Below, piece after piece: positions 31,924 to 41,123 of a DNA stretch of 52,318 bases (position 1 is the first letter of the stretch; every line of letters begins with the position of its first letter). A model generated the notes under the pieces. It was not told the origin of the DNA. It saw only the letters and a list, made by a program, of their open reading frames with translations, and searched no databases. This DNA is from Candidatus Thorarchaeota archaeon (lineage in GTDB: Archaea > Asgardarchaeota > Thorarchaeia > Thorarchaeales > Thorarchaeaceae): the NCBI GenBank assembly GCA_016840825.1, contig JAEORN010000035.1:1-52318 (forward strand), in the 5' to 3' direction. Made by a program: the position numbers and the translations under genes.

Positions 31924-32556
31924 TCACTCCTTGCTCTTCCTTTTCTGGAATACTACAAATCCAACAATCACTACTCCTAGGATTGAGCCCAGAAAAATGA
32001 ATGGTGTCAAATCTGGTACAAAGACATAACCCAATCTCACTATTTCCTCATGGAAGACAAGTTCTTCATTATCGATGTACCGTAAATCTAGTGAGAATTT
32101 ATTCAATGCACCATCTGATTTTGACCAGATATTAGTCACCAAGTATGTGTATTGTGCGTCTTCACTCGAATATGTGTAACCCCAGTCTGTTCCCGTTACA
32201 ATATACTGAAGTCCTTCTCCAAGAACAGAGAGTGAGGGATCAATTAATTCCTGAATTAGTGACCAATTTCCAATTGGGAGAACTGACAAATCTTCTTCTG
32301 CTTCTGCATGGCTATTATTCTCCCAATAATAGTCAAGATATTCCCCACCGTTGATGATGAGACTTGAGAAATTCGTAGCTTTTTCTGGTAATTCAGGTAG
32401 CGTGTTCACGACAATATACAATCCTTTCACAAATGATACATTGTTCTCAGAGTCCTCAACTGACATAGTATAATCAATTCGAGTATTGCTTTCTACTCCC
32501 CATTCCAGTCCTTGAGAATTTATTGCTTGGACTCTTGGAATTGTTAGGGAGAGCAT
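31924..32556 (-). CDS. Surface protein, family member 2, with a defective-looking start
   Basis: 210 residues from ATG 32556; this start leaves only a nine-residue hydrophobic stretch before the mature domain. The frame continues upstream as KTNRKRLVFLFIFMLSL, a perfect signal-peptide start, but no ATG, GTG or TTG occurs before an in-frame TAA at about 32600. Either the start codon was lost or a rare codon is used. The rest (GNWSLIQEL, membrane helix 181-203, KRKSKE tail) matches the paralog at 30460. Confidence 0.5.
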   Translation of the reverse strand: MLSLTIPRVQAINSQGLEWGVESNTRIDYTMSVEDSENNVSFVKGLYIVVNTLPELPEKATNFSSLIINGGEYLDYYWENNSHAEAEEDLSVLPIGNWSLIQELIDPSLSVLGEGLQYIVTGTDWGYTYSSEDAQYTYLVTNIWSKSDGALNKFSLDLRYIDNEELVFHEEIVRLGYVFVPDLTPFIFLGSILGVVIVGFVVFQKRKSKE

Positions 32557-32658
32557 GAAAATAAAGAGAAATACTAATCGTTTCCTATTCGTTTTTTAGC
32601 ACCTTCAAACTGCGCCTAATTATCCCTATCGTTAGGAAATTCCTTAATACGTCTTCAG

Positions 32659-32856
32659 ATGGATGATAAAATCTCGAACTACCTCTTACATTCTTCACTG
32701 CTCTACTCTCTCAGTATAGATTCTAAGAACACAGATGTTGATGCACCTTAAGCTAGGATTGCAATTCAATTAGTCCCAGCATTTGTACTACTTCTCATTC
32801 CTCTCCTGATTATCATTCTAGGTCCTATCTTGTATTTTAGAAGGAAAAGAGTCTAA
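32659..32856 (+). pseudogene. Small membrane-protein frame interrupted by one TAA (remnant)
   Basis: From ATG 32659 the frame runs 30 codons, meets a TAA at 32749-32751 and continues 34 codons to a TAA at 32854 encoding a clean single membrane helix with basic end (PAFVLLLIPLLIIILGPILY, then FRRKR). That tail is the same type as in the neighbouring surface proteins. It is otherwise the only content of the 317-bp gap between 32556 and 32874. Read as a decayed surface-protein gene; a short functional peptide cannot be excluded. Confidence 0.4.
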
Positions 32857-32873
32857 TTGAAAATCGATTCAAC

Positions 32874-33188
32874 TTACATTTCGTGGAGCGAAGGTTGTTC
32901 TTCTTCCATATTTCTTGTTTTGGGAAGTAATGTGATTATTCTCTTTACTACATCATCTCTCTTTTCGGTGACTGCTTGAATCCTATCCTCTAGATTCATT
33001 CTCGAATCCCAATACTCTCGAAGTGTAATCTCTCCATCATATCGTTGATTAGCTATAATCTCTCTCTTATCTTTCAGTTTCTTCAGAATCTCATTGTACC
33101 TGCCATTCATCGTCATCAACGTCTTTAGAACCTGAAGTCTTCGTTCACGTACATAATTGAGAACTCCAGACTCTTCAATAGATTCCAT
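32874..33188 (-). CDS. Small charged helical protein, unknown
   Basis: 104 residues, almost entirely helical and charged (ERRLQVLKTLMTMNGRYNEILKKLKDKREII ... DRIQAVTEKRDDVVKRII), probably two long helices forming a coiled coil. No cysteine, no membrane segment. Stands alone, 95 bp downstream of the Lrp gene in the same direction. Not recognised. Confidence 0.45.
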   Translation of the reverse strand: MESIEESGVLNYVRERRLQVLKTLMTMNGRYNEILKKLKDKREIIANQRYDGEITLREYWDSRMNLEDRIQAVTEKRDDVVKRIITLLPKTRNMEEEQPSLHEM

Positions 33189-33283
33189 AAAAGACCCCCG
33201 ACAATTGACTTCTATCCAAGAATCTTGTCAAGACATATAGACACTATTTGTATAAACAAAGTGGTGAAATGTATCAGGTCTTA

Positions 33284-33742
33284 CTAATCAGTTTTGTCAA
33301 TTTGAGGCATTAAGAACATGCTTTCAACTCTCTCAACGCCGTCCAATCTTTCTAACTCCGATGTCAAGAAGCGTGATAACTCATTCATATCATGCACACG
33401 AACAAGACACACGAAATTCGCAGGTCCCGAGGTCCAATATATTTGAGAGATTTGATCAAATGAATGAAGCGCTTTGTATAGAGATTCTGATGAACCTGGG
33501 CGCGAGGTGATTAGCACAATTACTTGAATCTCAAAACCCATTTTTCTGTAATCAACATCAATTGTGAATCTCTTGATAAATCCCCTTTCTAGTAGTTTCT
33601 CAATTCGATTTCTTATGGATGATGGGCTCATGTCAACAACTTTCGCGATATCCCTTAGGGAACTCCGAGCATTCTTTTGAAGCATTTCAATGATAGTTTT
33701 ATCATTATCATCTACTCTCTCATTAGACCCCATTAAGACCAT
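33284..33742 (-). CDS. Lrp/AsnC-family regulator
   Basis: 152 residues (149 if the second ATG at 33733 is used). Helix-turn-helix NDKTIIEMLQKNARSSLRDIAKVVDMSPSSIRNRIEKLLERGFIK (about 11-55), then the RAM ligand domain (FTIDVDYRKMGFEIQVIVLITSRPG...). A typical archaeal feast/famine regulator sensing an amino acid. A short palindrome AGATA-N5-TATCT overlaps the likely TATA region upstream, fitting autoregulation. Located 76 bp after aIF5A on the same strand. Confidence 0.9.
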   Translation of the reverse strand: MVLMGSNERVDDNDKTIIEMLQKNARSSLRDIAKVVDMSPSSIRNRIEKLLERGFIKRFTIDVDYRKMGFEIQVIVLITSRPGSSESLYKALHSFDQISQIYWTSGPANFVCLVRVHDMNELSRFLTSELERLDGVERVESMFLMPQIDKTD

Positions 33743-33772
33743 CCCTTTCTAAGGGTAATATATTGAACCTAG

Positions 33773-33787
33773 AGATAAATAATATCT
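33773..33787. promoter_or_regulatory. AGATA-AATAA-TATCT palindrome in the Lrp promoter
   Basis: Fifteen-bp dyad overlapping the AT-rich TATA-like region about 30-45 bp upstream of the Lrp start. Lrp proteins commonly bind such AT-rich dyads over their own promoters. Confidence 0.4.
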
Positions 33788-33817
33788 AATTTCCCTAGTT
33801 GCAAAACTGAATCGCGC

Positions 33818-34213
33818 CTATTTGACTCGAGTAATAACTTTCTTTCCCATGACGTCCCAGATTTCGACTTCTGCATTGTTCACAATCTTATCAGCTAATT
33901 CTGGCTCTGTTGGCTTTTCGACCTCATAGGTCTCATAGGTTTCGGTGTCCATGAGAGAAAGATGTTCTCCTAGATCTGCGATGATGGTTGCACTGCGTTT
34001 ATCAATAACGGGCACATCAACCATGCGGTCAGCAGGATGGATGACATTACGCTTCCTTCCATCAAAGAAACCGACAGCAATGATGTTTGCCTTTGCAGCC
34101 CCATGCTTTCCAGGTTTTGATTTCTCTAGACTCACAACTCTGCACGGCTCATCATCAATCATAAAGTAGCTTCCTGGTTTGAGGCTTTTAACAACAACTT
34201 TCTTGATACTCAT
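33818..34213 (-). CDS. eif5A: Translation factor aIF5A
   Basis: 131 residues. The hypusine loop SKPGKHGAAK places the modified lysine at Lys36; the archaeal/eukaryal consensus has HGHAK, here HGAAK. N-terminal SH3-like barrel and C-terminal OB fold are complete. aIF5A relieves ribosome stalling at difficult sequences such as polyproline. Divergent from the NAD kinase gene; first gene of a possible unit with Lrp. Confidence 0.97.
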   Translation of the reverse strand: MSIKKVVVKSLKPGSYFMIDDEPCRVVSLEKSKPGKHGAAKANIIAVGFFDGRKRNVIHPADRMVDVPVIDKRSATIIADLGEHLSLMDTETYETYEVEKPTEPELADKIVNNAEVEIWDVMGKKVITRVK

Positions 34214-34368
34214 AATATCACGCTCGTTTTAGTCACGCAGACCAATCTACTTATCCCATCTTGTGGGGACAATTATACTTTTTCTTTGTTCTCTGCTTTC
34301 TAATAAATAGATATCCCAACAACAACAGTAAAAGGGAACCTGCTACTGGTTGGGAAAGGGTGTTTGCC

Positions 34369-35247
34369 GTGTCAATCGAGAAGAACCCCCAGATACTAAG
34401 CGAGAAGCGAACGGTTGGTTTGGTATGTAAGCCTGGTAGAAAAGACATCGAAAAGACCGCTAGTCTTCTTGTTGATTTACTGATACGCAGAAACATCAAA
34501 GTATTAGTTGATAGAGGTTCATGCCCCACAACTCACAAACGAGTTGAAGTGGTTGACATAGAAGATATGCATGCAGATTTCGTGATAACCATTGGCGGCG
34601 ATGGGACCATATTATACACTCTATATCGATTGCCCAATCGAAAGATCCCTCTTTTCTGCGTAAACAAGGGCACAGTGGGATTCATGACTGAGATTAACAC
34701 ACTTCAAGCTCAGAGTGCTCTGAAGGATGTTCTAGAGAATAATTGCATCATTGAGAATAATATCAATATCTCCTCTGGTGTGGGCGAGACGATCTTTGAG
34801 GATGCATTAAATGAAGTGTATATAGTTTCACGTGTTCCTGGGAGGCTTCTTACTTTCGACGTACGAGTGGATGGGATACAAGTTGATTATGGTAGAGCTG
34901 ATGGAGCTATGGTTTCGACACCTACTGGCTCAACAGCTTATGCACTTGCAGCTGGTGGTTCAATTCTTACTCCTCGTGTTCATGGATTGATCTTTGTCCC
35001 AGTCTGTCCACCGAGATTTGAATTGAAGTCTATGGTGTTTCCAGATGATGGATCTATCGAACTTGAGCTTGTGAAAAAAGGTGCTCCAGGTTTAGCTGTA
35101 ATCGATGGTCAGACGAACTATAATGTAGAAGCCGGTGACACTGTGTGGATTAGGAAAGCCGAAAGCATAAGTCGTTTCATACGTTTGACCGACAACTACT
35201 ATCATCGCTTGAACACCCGACTGGTGCCTCGTAAACAGGTGAGCTAA
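34369..35247 (+). CDS. nadK: NAD(+) kinase
   Basis: 292 residues from GTG 34369 with GGGAAAGGG 9 bp upstream; a longer frame to 34261 would run through the promoter. GGDGT (76-80) with FVITIGGDGTILYTLYRLP, the NKGTVGFMTE loop and DGAMVSTPTGSTAYALAAGG are diagnostic for the ATP-NAD kinase family that makes NADP. Followed immediately by the Nob1-type gene (stop TAA at 35245-35247, TTG start at 35248), so the two are one operon. Confidence 0.95.
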   Translation: MSIEKNPQILSEKRTVGLVCKPGRKDIEKTASLLVDLLIRRNIKVLVDRGSCPTTHKRVEVVDIEDMHADFVITIGGDGTILYTLYRLPNRKIPLFCVNKGTVGFMTEINTLQAQSALKDVLENNCIIENNINISSGVGETIFEDALNEVYIVSRVPGRLLTFDVRVDGIQVDYGRADGAMVSTPTGSTAYALAAGGSILTPRVHGLIFVPVCPPRFELKSMVFPDDGSIELELVKKGAPGLAVIDGQTNYNVEAGDTVWIRKAESISRFIRLTDNYYHRLNTRLVPRKQVS

Positions 35248-35760
35248 TTGGGCACGATCCATGTGATTGATACGGGTGTATTATTCACAGACTGGATTAA
35301 AAGAACCCCCAATACACAATACGCCACTACAATTGGAGTATTGGAAGAGATAAAGAATCGACCAAGCTTGGAAAGAGTAGAATCAATGATCTCTATTGGA
35401 CGACTGATTGTTATGTCTGTTGACACATCGAAGCTGGAACTAGTAAAACGTGCAGCGAAAGCTTCTGGTGACATTTCAGTTCTTTCTGAAACTGATTTGG
35501 AATTAGTTGCTTTAGCGGTTCAAAATATGGAATCCGAAGTTGATGTGATTCTCGTATCTACAGATTTGGCTCTTCTAAACACAGCAAAGCATCTGGGATT
35601 GCGAATTCTTGATCCAAGAGATAAGATGAAACATGCTATCAAATGGACACAAAAATGTCCTGCATGTGGACATACATCATCTGATACTTCCGAAGCAAAT
35701 TGTATAGTATGTGGAACAGAAATGAAGCGAAAGGCAAAATCCCGCAGTAGAATTCGATAG
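35248..35760 (+). CDS. nob1: Nob1-type PIN-domain endonuclease with zinc ribbon
   Basis: 170 residues from TTG 35248. PIN domain acidic residues Asp8 (HVIDTG), Glu33/34, Asp83 (SETDLELVALA) and Asp106 (STDLALL); C-terminal zinc ribbon Cys137, Cys140, Cys152, Cys155 and a basic end. Nob1 makes the final 3' cut of 16S/18S rRNA. Archaeal Nob1 has just this compact PIN-plus-ribbon form. Coupled to nadK. Confidence 0.92.
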   Translation: MGTIHVIDTGVLFTDWIKRTPNTQYATTIGVLEEIKNRPSLERVESMISIGRLIVMSVDTSKLELVKRAAKASGDISVLSETDLELVALAVQNMESEVDVILVSTDLALLNTAKHLGLRILDPRDKMKHAIKWTQKCPACGHTSSDTSEANCIVCGTEMKRKAKSRSRIR

Positions 35761-35831
35761 GTACTTAGTAATACCTCAGTGATACTCGTCGTTATGTTAC
35801 AACTTGTATTAGTTTCTTTGAGGCGATCTAT

Positions 35832-36101
35832 TTGGATTTTAAGAGAGGACTCACAATCGACCGTGAAATTGACGATGTGAAAAAACAGGTTCAACGTGAG
35901 ATAGATACCATCCGAGACTTGATGGATTCATACGATTACAGGAATTCGCCTCAGGGATGGAACCGGCCTTACCAGCTTCATCGCCTTCGCAGAGCCCTTC
36001 GCATACACTACTTAGCTCTGAAGATACGTGATACTGCACCAAGTCCCTCTGGGTTGAGAGAGCTCACTTGGGATCTCGACTCCAATGAGGAGTTATTTTG
36101 A
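35832..36101 (+). CDS. Small helical protein, unknown
   Basis: 89 residues from TTG 35832. A helical, acidic-basic N-terminal half (REIDDVKKQVQREIDTIRDLM), then a conserved-looking GWNRPYQLHRLRRALRIHYLALKIRD segment. The stop at 36101 abuts the stop of the YjbQ gene (36102). Not recognised. Confidence 0.4.
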   Translation: MDFKRGLTIDREIDDVKKQVQREIDTIRDLMDSYDYRNSPQGWNRPYQLHRLRRALRIHYLALKIRDTAPSPSGLRELTWDLDSNEELF

Positions 36102-36521
36102 TCATTCTCCCACAAGAAGAACTTCTATTCTTCTATTTCTTGATTTATTATCAAAATCAATGAAGGTTATTTGTTGCCACGTACCTAAGGTCAGCTTCTC
36201 GTTAACGAAAGGTATTGTAAGGCTGGGTCCCAGTATTGAAGCTCTGATATGTGAATGTCCATTACCATCTCTCCATCTCAAATGATGTTGATAGATCGCT
36301 TCCTGAGGTGCGATTCTTTCCATAGCTATTGGGAAATCTTGTATTAGTCCTTCCTCATATTCTATAGTCGTAATCCCTCCAGTTGACCCGGGACAAAAGA
36401 CAGTACATATTCCGGTGTTCAAACCACTCTCTAAAACAACACTTGAAATTTGGTCAGATATGTCTATCATATCACAATTCCCATTGGTTCTCACTTCAAT
36501 AGTTGAATGATATGTTCCCAT
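36102..36521 (-). CDS. YjbQ/UPF0047 family protein
   Basis: 139 residues from ATG 36521. UPF0047 landmarks: STIEVRTNGNCDMIDIS, FCPGSTGGITTIEYE (family: H/PHTTAAITINE), RWRDGNGHSHIRASILGPSLTIPFVN and LGTWQQITFIDFD. The active-site histidines of the GNGxSH(I/L) segment are retained, but the first HTT is replaced by GST. Some members have weak thiamin-phosphate synthase activity; the physiological role is open. Confidence 0.9.
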   Translation of the reverse strand: MGTYHSTIEVRTNGNCDMIDISDQISSVVLESGLNTGICTVFCPGSTGGITTIEYEEGLIQDFPIAMERIAPQEAIYQHHLRWRDGNGHSHIRASILGPSLTIPFVNEKLTLGTWQQITFIDFDNKSRNRRIEVLLVGE

Positions 36522-36563
36522 AAGTACCACCTATGATTCTAAACAATGCAAGCAATCTCTAAT

Positions 36564-38375
36564 CTAACTCATTCCATACTTGGAATCACCAAGTCTGATT
36601 AGCTTCCGCAGTCTTTCTCGGATGTCCAATAGGTCATCTTCTCGCTCTTGAAGAGCAAGTAAAGCAGCAATATATTTGTCCTTTTGAATAGCTTGGATGA
36701 CTGCCATTGTAGCCCTCATAGTCGGATTTCTGTTGATTCTAGAAATCTCATCCATTTCCTTTACGATGTCATCTAGACGTCGTTTGTTGCCTTTCCTTTT
36801 GTTTGCGAATATCGTTTCATAAACCAAAAATAGATCTTGAAAAGCCTCATTCTCTTCCCCAGCTGCTCTGAATCCTCTTGCAGATCTCTCTAAAAGTTCA
36901 GTGGCCTTCTCTCGAATATCTGTTTTATCGATACAGAGAGCTTCACGACCAGCAGTACGGGTCCATACTGTAGCTAATTCATTAACCTCTAAATTCTCAT
37001 AGAATTTCGCAGCTTCTTCAGCTTTTTCACTTGCAATCCAATGGAATGATTCTTCTCGTTCTGAATCTCCAAGCTTTCTAGCACATTCTGCTGCCTTTGA
37101 GTAGAATCTTGAGCTTTCATCTGGGCTTCCTGCAGATGCATTCATGTCAGCAAGTTCAACATACAGCTCGATTGCTTTTTCCTGCTGGATTTTTGCTTCT
37201 TCCACTTTTCCAGCTTCAATCATGACCTCAGCCACCGATTCTAAAGATATTGCTTGAAGCTCTTTGTTCTCTCTCTCTTCTTCTTCCTTCGCTTGGTTAA
37301 GAAAGTAATCTATCACATCCCTGTAGATATCTGCGGATTCTTCATCGCTGCCCCACTTTTTGAGGCACATAGCCTGGTATCTTAGATAGGTTTTTTCTGA
37401 TTCTGTGTCTTGTGCTTCAGCGGCTGCCCTTGCTAGCTCCTCAAAGAGTTCATTAGCTCGTTTATATGCCCATCTGGCCTTCATTGTACTTTGTAGTTCT
37501 GAAAACATGTCTCCTGCCTTTACTAGAAGCGGAGCGACTACTTCCGGTTTTCCCTCCATCTTCACATATGCTTCTGCAGCCTTGAACATTGCTTGATTTC
37601 TAGCTGAAGTCAATCTTTCAAACTTGTAGATTTCTTGAGCTGCATCATAGATGTTTCCTGCTTTCTCATACAATTCAACCGCTTCGTAGTTCTCTCCAGC
37701 ATCAATCATCAATCTAGCAGCTTCCACAAATTCGTCTTTTGACTGATATAATTGAGCTACTTCGGCCAATGCATTTCCAACTTGAAGAAAGTCCCCTTTC
37801 TCTTTTGATTCTTCAGCCCATCGCATAGCTGTTCTGATGGCTCTCTCATTCACTCGTGATCCGAGCTCATCATCACCTAATGAGTAGTATATCCTACCAA
37901 CTTTCTTTACCAGCCCAACAGTATCCTTTAGCTTGCCTTCCTCTTCTCTTTTGTCCGCAAGACTTTCTAATGCATCTGCGGCTTTGAGTGTGATAGAATC
38001 CTTCTTTTCATCATCTGCAAAATCCACTGCGCGGAAGTAGAACTCGGATGCACTTCCAAACTCGAGAGCTTTTAGCGATATATCCCCTGATAAGACATTA
38101 AGCCGTACAATCTCTGAATGCACTTCATCCTTACCCAACCTCATGTATTCCAATGTGGCCTTTTCTAATAGAGAAAGACACTCATCAAGAAGATGCATAT
38201 CACGGGCTAGTATCCCTGCCTTCTCAAAAATACGTGCAGCATTCTCATATGCTTTCTTTGCAGAGAAACTTTCAGCAACTTGCGTAAGCAGTTTTAGTGC
38301 AAGCTCTTTCTTATCCTCCTTAATGGCTTGCATTGCTTTCTGGAGTTTCTCTTTATCAGATATCAAGTAAGTCAC
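36564..38375 (-). CDS. Long TPR / alpha-SNAP-like repeat protein
   Basis: 603 residues, all helical, with about a dozen TPR-like units of 36-42 residues (e.g. AYENAARIFEKAGILARDM, EAARLMIDAGENYEAVELYEKAGNIYDAAQ, KWAYKRANELFEELARAAAE). The GxxY/xxA spacing and acidic surface are like the alpha-SNAP/Sec17 type of TPR, which in eukaryotes recruits the NSF ATPase. No catalytic domain. Standalone gene, divergent from the Gfo/Idh gene. The SNAP link is a resemblance, not proof. Confidence 0.7.
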   Translation of the reverse strand: MTYLISDKEKLQKAMQAIKEDKKELALKLLTQVAESFSAKKAYENAARIFEKAGILARDMHLLDECLSLLEKATLEYMRLGKDEVHSEIVRLNVLSGDISLKALEFGSASEFYFRAVDFADDEKKDSITLKAADALESLADKREEEGKLKDTVGLVKKVGRIYYSLGDDELGSRVNERAIRTAMRWAEESKEKGDFLQVGNALAEVAQLYQSKDEFVEAARLMIDAGENYEAVELYEKAGNIYDAAQEIYKFERLTSARNQAMFKAAEAYVKMEGKPEVVAPLLVKAGDMFSELQSTMKARWAYKRANELFEELARAAAEAQDTESEKTYLRYQAMCLKKWGSDEESADIYRDVIDYFLNQAKEEEERENKELQAISLESVAEVMIEAGKVEEAKIQQEKAIELYVELADMNASAGSPDESSRFYSKAAECARKLGDSEREESFHWIASEKAEEAAKFYENLEVNELATVWTRTAGREALCIDKTDIREKATELLERSARGFRAAGEENEAFQDLFLVYETIFANKRKGNKRRLDDIVKEMDEISRINRNPTMRATMAVIQAIQKDKYIAALLALQEREDDLLDIRERLRKLIRLGDSKYGMS

Positions 38376-38516
38376 CTAGGAGGATTCTACAATATGTTCA
38401 TCGTTTTCAACTAATATCTTCCTGATATTGATTGTCATGAGGTACTAGCTTGTTTTTCCAAGCGCAGAAGACTCATATACCATTCATGAGAAATCCGTTT
38501 TGGTAAGGGAAGTCTA

Positions 38517-39626
38517 TTGAGCAATGGACAGAAAATCCGGGTGGGTCTAATTGGTACCGGAAATATAGGGAAAATCCATCTTACCGGACTTGCATCAATT
38601 AAAGAAGCAAGGCTTCTCAATTTAGAGATTACAGCTCTGTGTGATATAGACGCTGAGACTTTAGCTTCAACAGCTGAGCTTTTTGAAGTACCAAATATCT
38701 ATGAGGATTATCTTAATCTAATACATTCTCCTAATGTCGATGTCGTCTATGTTTGCACACCAACAAACAAGCACATCGATATGGTCAAGGCAGCCGCAAA
38801 AGCGGGAAAGCAAATCTTCTGTGAAAAACCTTTAGCACACAGTTGTCCGCAAGCCACAGAAATGCTCGGCGTTGTAATGGATGCTAATGTGAAATCTGTA
38901 GCTGGACTTGTGCTTAGATATGATCAATTCCTTTTGTATGCCAAGCAACTTATTGAAACTCATGAGTTTGGTCAACCGATGTTGGCTCACATTCGTGATG
39001 ACCAACGATTCCCAATCGATTACATATATTATAGCAAATGGCGTGGAGTGAAGTCTCAGGCTGGGGGTGGAACTCTGATTGAGCACAGCATCCATGATAT
39101 TGATGTGCTCCGATGGTTTTTTGGGGACGTTGAAGAAGTCTATGCAAAAATCAATCACTTCTCTGGAAAGGAAGTTGAAGATCATGCTTCTCTGATTATG
39201 ACTCATAAGAATGGTGCAGTCAGTACACTTGATTCAATTTGGCATTGGGTTGATAGGCCGAATGAAAGAAGCATTGAGTTCTTCTTTGAGAAAGGTTACT
39301 TGGGAATTCGCTTGGAATCAGGAAAGCGTTACTTGGAATATCAACTACTTGATGAGCAACCCATAAGGATATGGCAAGAAAAGGCTGATGATGCTCTTCT
39401 AGAGTATCTGGGATTACACTCAAAGAATAATTTGTCTCAAGATGCTATTGAGGCTCTTACATCTGTTGGGCCAGAGAGATATGCGGCACTAAGCTATGCA
39501 TTTCTATCATCACTGGAAACCGATGTGACACCCTCTCCTAGCTTTAAGGACGCTGTTGCTGCTCATGGTATAGTTGATGCAGCATATGAATCAGCGAATA
39601 AGAATAGGCCAGTAAGTATCTTGTAG
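38517..39626 (+). CDS. Gfo/Idh/MocA-family NAD(P)-dependent oxidoreductase
   Basis: 369 residues from TTG 38517, AAGGGA upstream. Rossmann motif GLIGTGNIGKIHL (10-22), then CEKPLAHS with the catalytic Lys of EKP, and the C-terminal GGGTLIEHSIHDIDVLRWFFGDVEEV with the conserved HxxD. Such enzymes oxidise or epimerise sugars or inositol. The next gene encodes an FAD oxidoreductase; 47 bp separates them, and a sugar- or lipid-modifying pathway is possible. Confidence 0.92.
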   Translation: MSNGQKIRVGLIGTGNIGKIHLTGLASIKEARLLNLEITALCDIDAETLASTAELFEVPNIYEDYLNLIHSPNVDVVYVCTPTNKHIDMVKAAAKAGKQIFCEKPLAHSCPQATEMLGVVMDANVKSVAGLVLRYDQFLLYAKQLIETHEFGQPMLAHIRDDQRFPIDYIYYSKWRGVKSQAGGGTLIEHSIHDIDVLRWFFGDVEEVYAKINHFSGKEVEDHASLIMTHKNGAVSTLDSIWHWVDRPNERSIEFFFEKGYLGIRLESGKRYLEYQLLDEQPIRIWQEKADDALLEYLGLHSKNNLSQDAIEALTSVGPERYAALSYAFLSSLETDVTPSPSFKDAVAAHGIVDAAYESANKNRPVSIL

Positions 39627-39673
39627 ATACGGTACTATTCTTAAGTAGACCTCGACACGAGAAGACGAACACT

Positions 39674-41047
39674 ATGAAGCCAATCTCTTTAGATACCGTC
39701 AATCCATCGGAGTATGATGCAATAATCGCAGGCGGGGGAGCTGGAGGTCTCCTTAGCGCATTAGCATTGACCGCCTATGGAAAGAAGGTATTGGTTATTG
39801 AGAAGACTAACAGGCTTGGTGGTGTGTGGTATGGGTATTGGCTTGGAGGTTATCGCATTGATAATGGGCTACATGTCATTACACGAGTAAAACGTGGCGC
39901 ATTCGCTCGATTCATGAGGAACTACCTCTCTCCACCTCCGGAATTTGTACTTCATGATGGATGGTATTTCCGTGTTCATGATAAGGTTGGCACCATCCCC
40001 ACTAGTGTAGGTGAAACTTTACGTTGGCCTCTCACGAATTTCCGAGGTAGACTTGGCCTGGCAAGAATTGGTGCAAAAATAAAGACCATGAAGCTTGAGG
40101 AGATGAAGAAGTACAAAGACATCTCTTTTCTAGAATTCATGAAATCGAATAATGCGACAAATCAAGTTGTGTTAGATGTTATGCAATCGGCAATCTACAT
40201 GGCTGCAGGAGTTGGAATTGATCAGGCATCTGCTTATGAGTCCCTCAGAACCCTCAAGGATACTGACAAGGAATCTGGAAAACTAGAGCAAGCAAAGAGG
40301 CTTCTATTAGGCAGTGACGAATATGACGAAGGCTATGTTATCGGTGGAATGGATGGATTACTCAATCGAGTAATAGACACGATCAATGGTAACTACATAA
40401 TTGATGCTGCAGTTGAGAAGATCCACGAGTTGGATGGAGTAGTGACAGGGCTCTCAGTTATGGGCAAGAGAATTGATCATAACCTAATTATCAGCAACAT
40501 CCCTCTCTGGGATATGCCTAGGCTAATTGATTCCAACTCCACTGATGCAAATTCATTCTTTATAAAATGGAGTTCACTTCAACCGACTCGAGGTATTACT
40601 CTTTGGCTCGGTCTGGATACTATTGTAATTGGCGATCGAAAGAATCGTGTGCTTGTTCATCCCAATCCTAATAGGTGGTTTGTATCAATTTCCAGTTTTG
40701 ATCCCTCAAGTGCGCCTGAAGGAAAAGAGCTAGTCGCAATGGCGATGATGGCGATTCCAGGTAAGAGTGTCGATGAACAAGTTGCGATCATGAAATCACA
40801 TGGGTTTGAGAAATACTTCCCTGAAGTACTTGAGCACATTGAGATGGAACATGTTCAAATGTCCTATGCAACTAGAGCTGCGCTGATTCCCGGGCAGACT
40901 GATCTGGACCGTCCTGGTCCAAGGACACCTATCGAAGGTCTCTATATTGTGGGAACTGATACTGCAGGGTCAGGAGTAGGTCTGCAGCAGGCAGCTAATT
41001 CTGCAGAAGGGGCCCTTAATGCAATGAAGGATGCTGGAGCTATATAG
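39674..41047 (+). CDS. FAD-dependent phytoene-desaturase-like oxidoreductase
   Basis: 457 residues. Dinucleotide motif DAIIAGGGAGGLLSALALTAYGKKVLVIEK (15-44), then GGVWYGYWLGGYRIDNGLHVI, and C-terminal FAD-binding EGLYIVGTDTAGSGVGLQQAANSAEGA. The NAD(P)/FAD amine-oxidase superfamily includes carotenoid desaturases, geranylgeranyl reductase relatives and UDP-galactopyranose mutases; the overall look fits a prenyl-lipid or carotenoid enzyme. Soluble or peripherally membrane-bound. Confidence 0.85.
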   Translation: MKPISLDTVNPSEYDAIIAGGGAGGLLSALALTAYGKKVLVIEKTNRLGGVWYGYWLGGYRIDNGLHVITRVKRGAFARFMRNYLSPPPEFVLHDGWYFRVHDKVGTIPTSVGETLRWPLTNFRGRLGLARIGAKIKTMKLEEMKKYKDISFLEFMKSNNATNQVVLDVMQSAIYMAAGVGIDQASAYESLRTLKDTDKESGKLEQAKRLLLGSDEYDEGYVIGGMDGLLNRVIDTINGNYIIDAAVEKIHELDGVVTGLSVMGKRIDHNLIISNIPLWDMPRLIDSNSTDANSFFIKWSSLQPTRGITLWLGLDTIVIGDRKNRVLVHPNPNRWFVSISSFDPSSAPEGKELVAMAMMAIPGKSVDEQVAIMKSHGFEKYFPEVLEHIEMEHVQMSYATRAALIPGQTDLDRPGPRTPIEGLYIVGTDTAGSGVGLQQAANSAEGALNAMKDAGAI

Positions 41048-41123
41048 TCCTCTTTACCATTTATCGTCGTTACCCGTTGTCGCACAGTATTATTTTATAG
41101 AGTGAAGTCCCATTGCCAATGCT

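Noticed and set aside
34261..34368. Longer NAD kinase N terminus
   Set aside because: The stretch is AT-rich promoter-like DNA and a good ribosome-binding site precedes GTG 34369.
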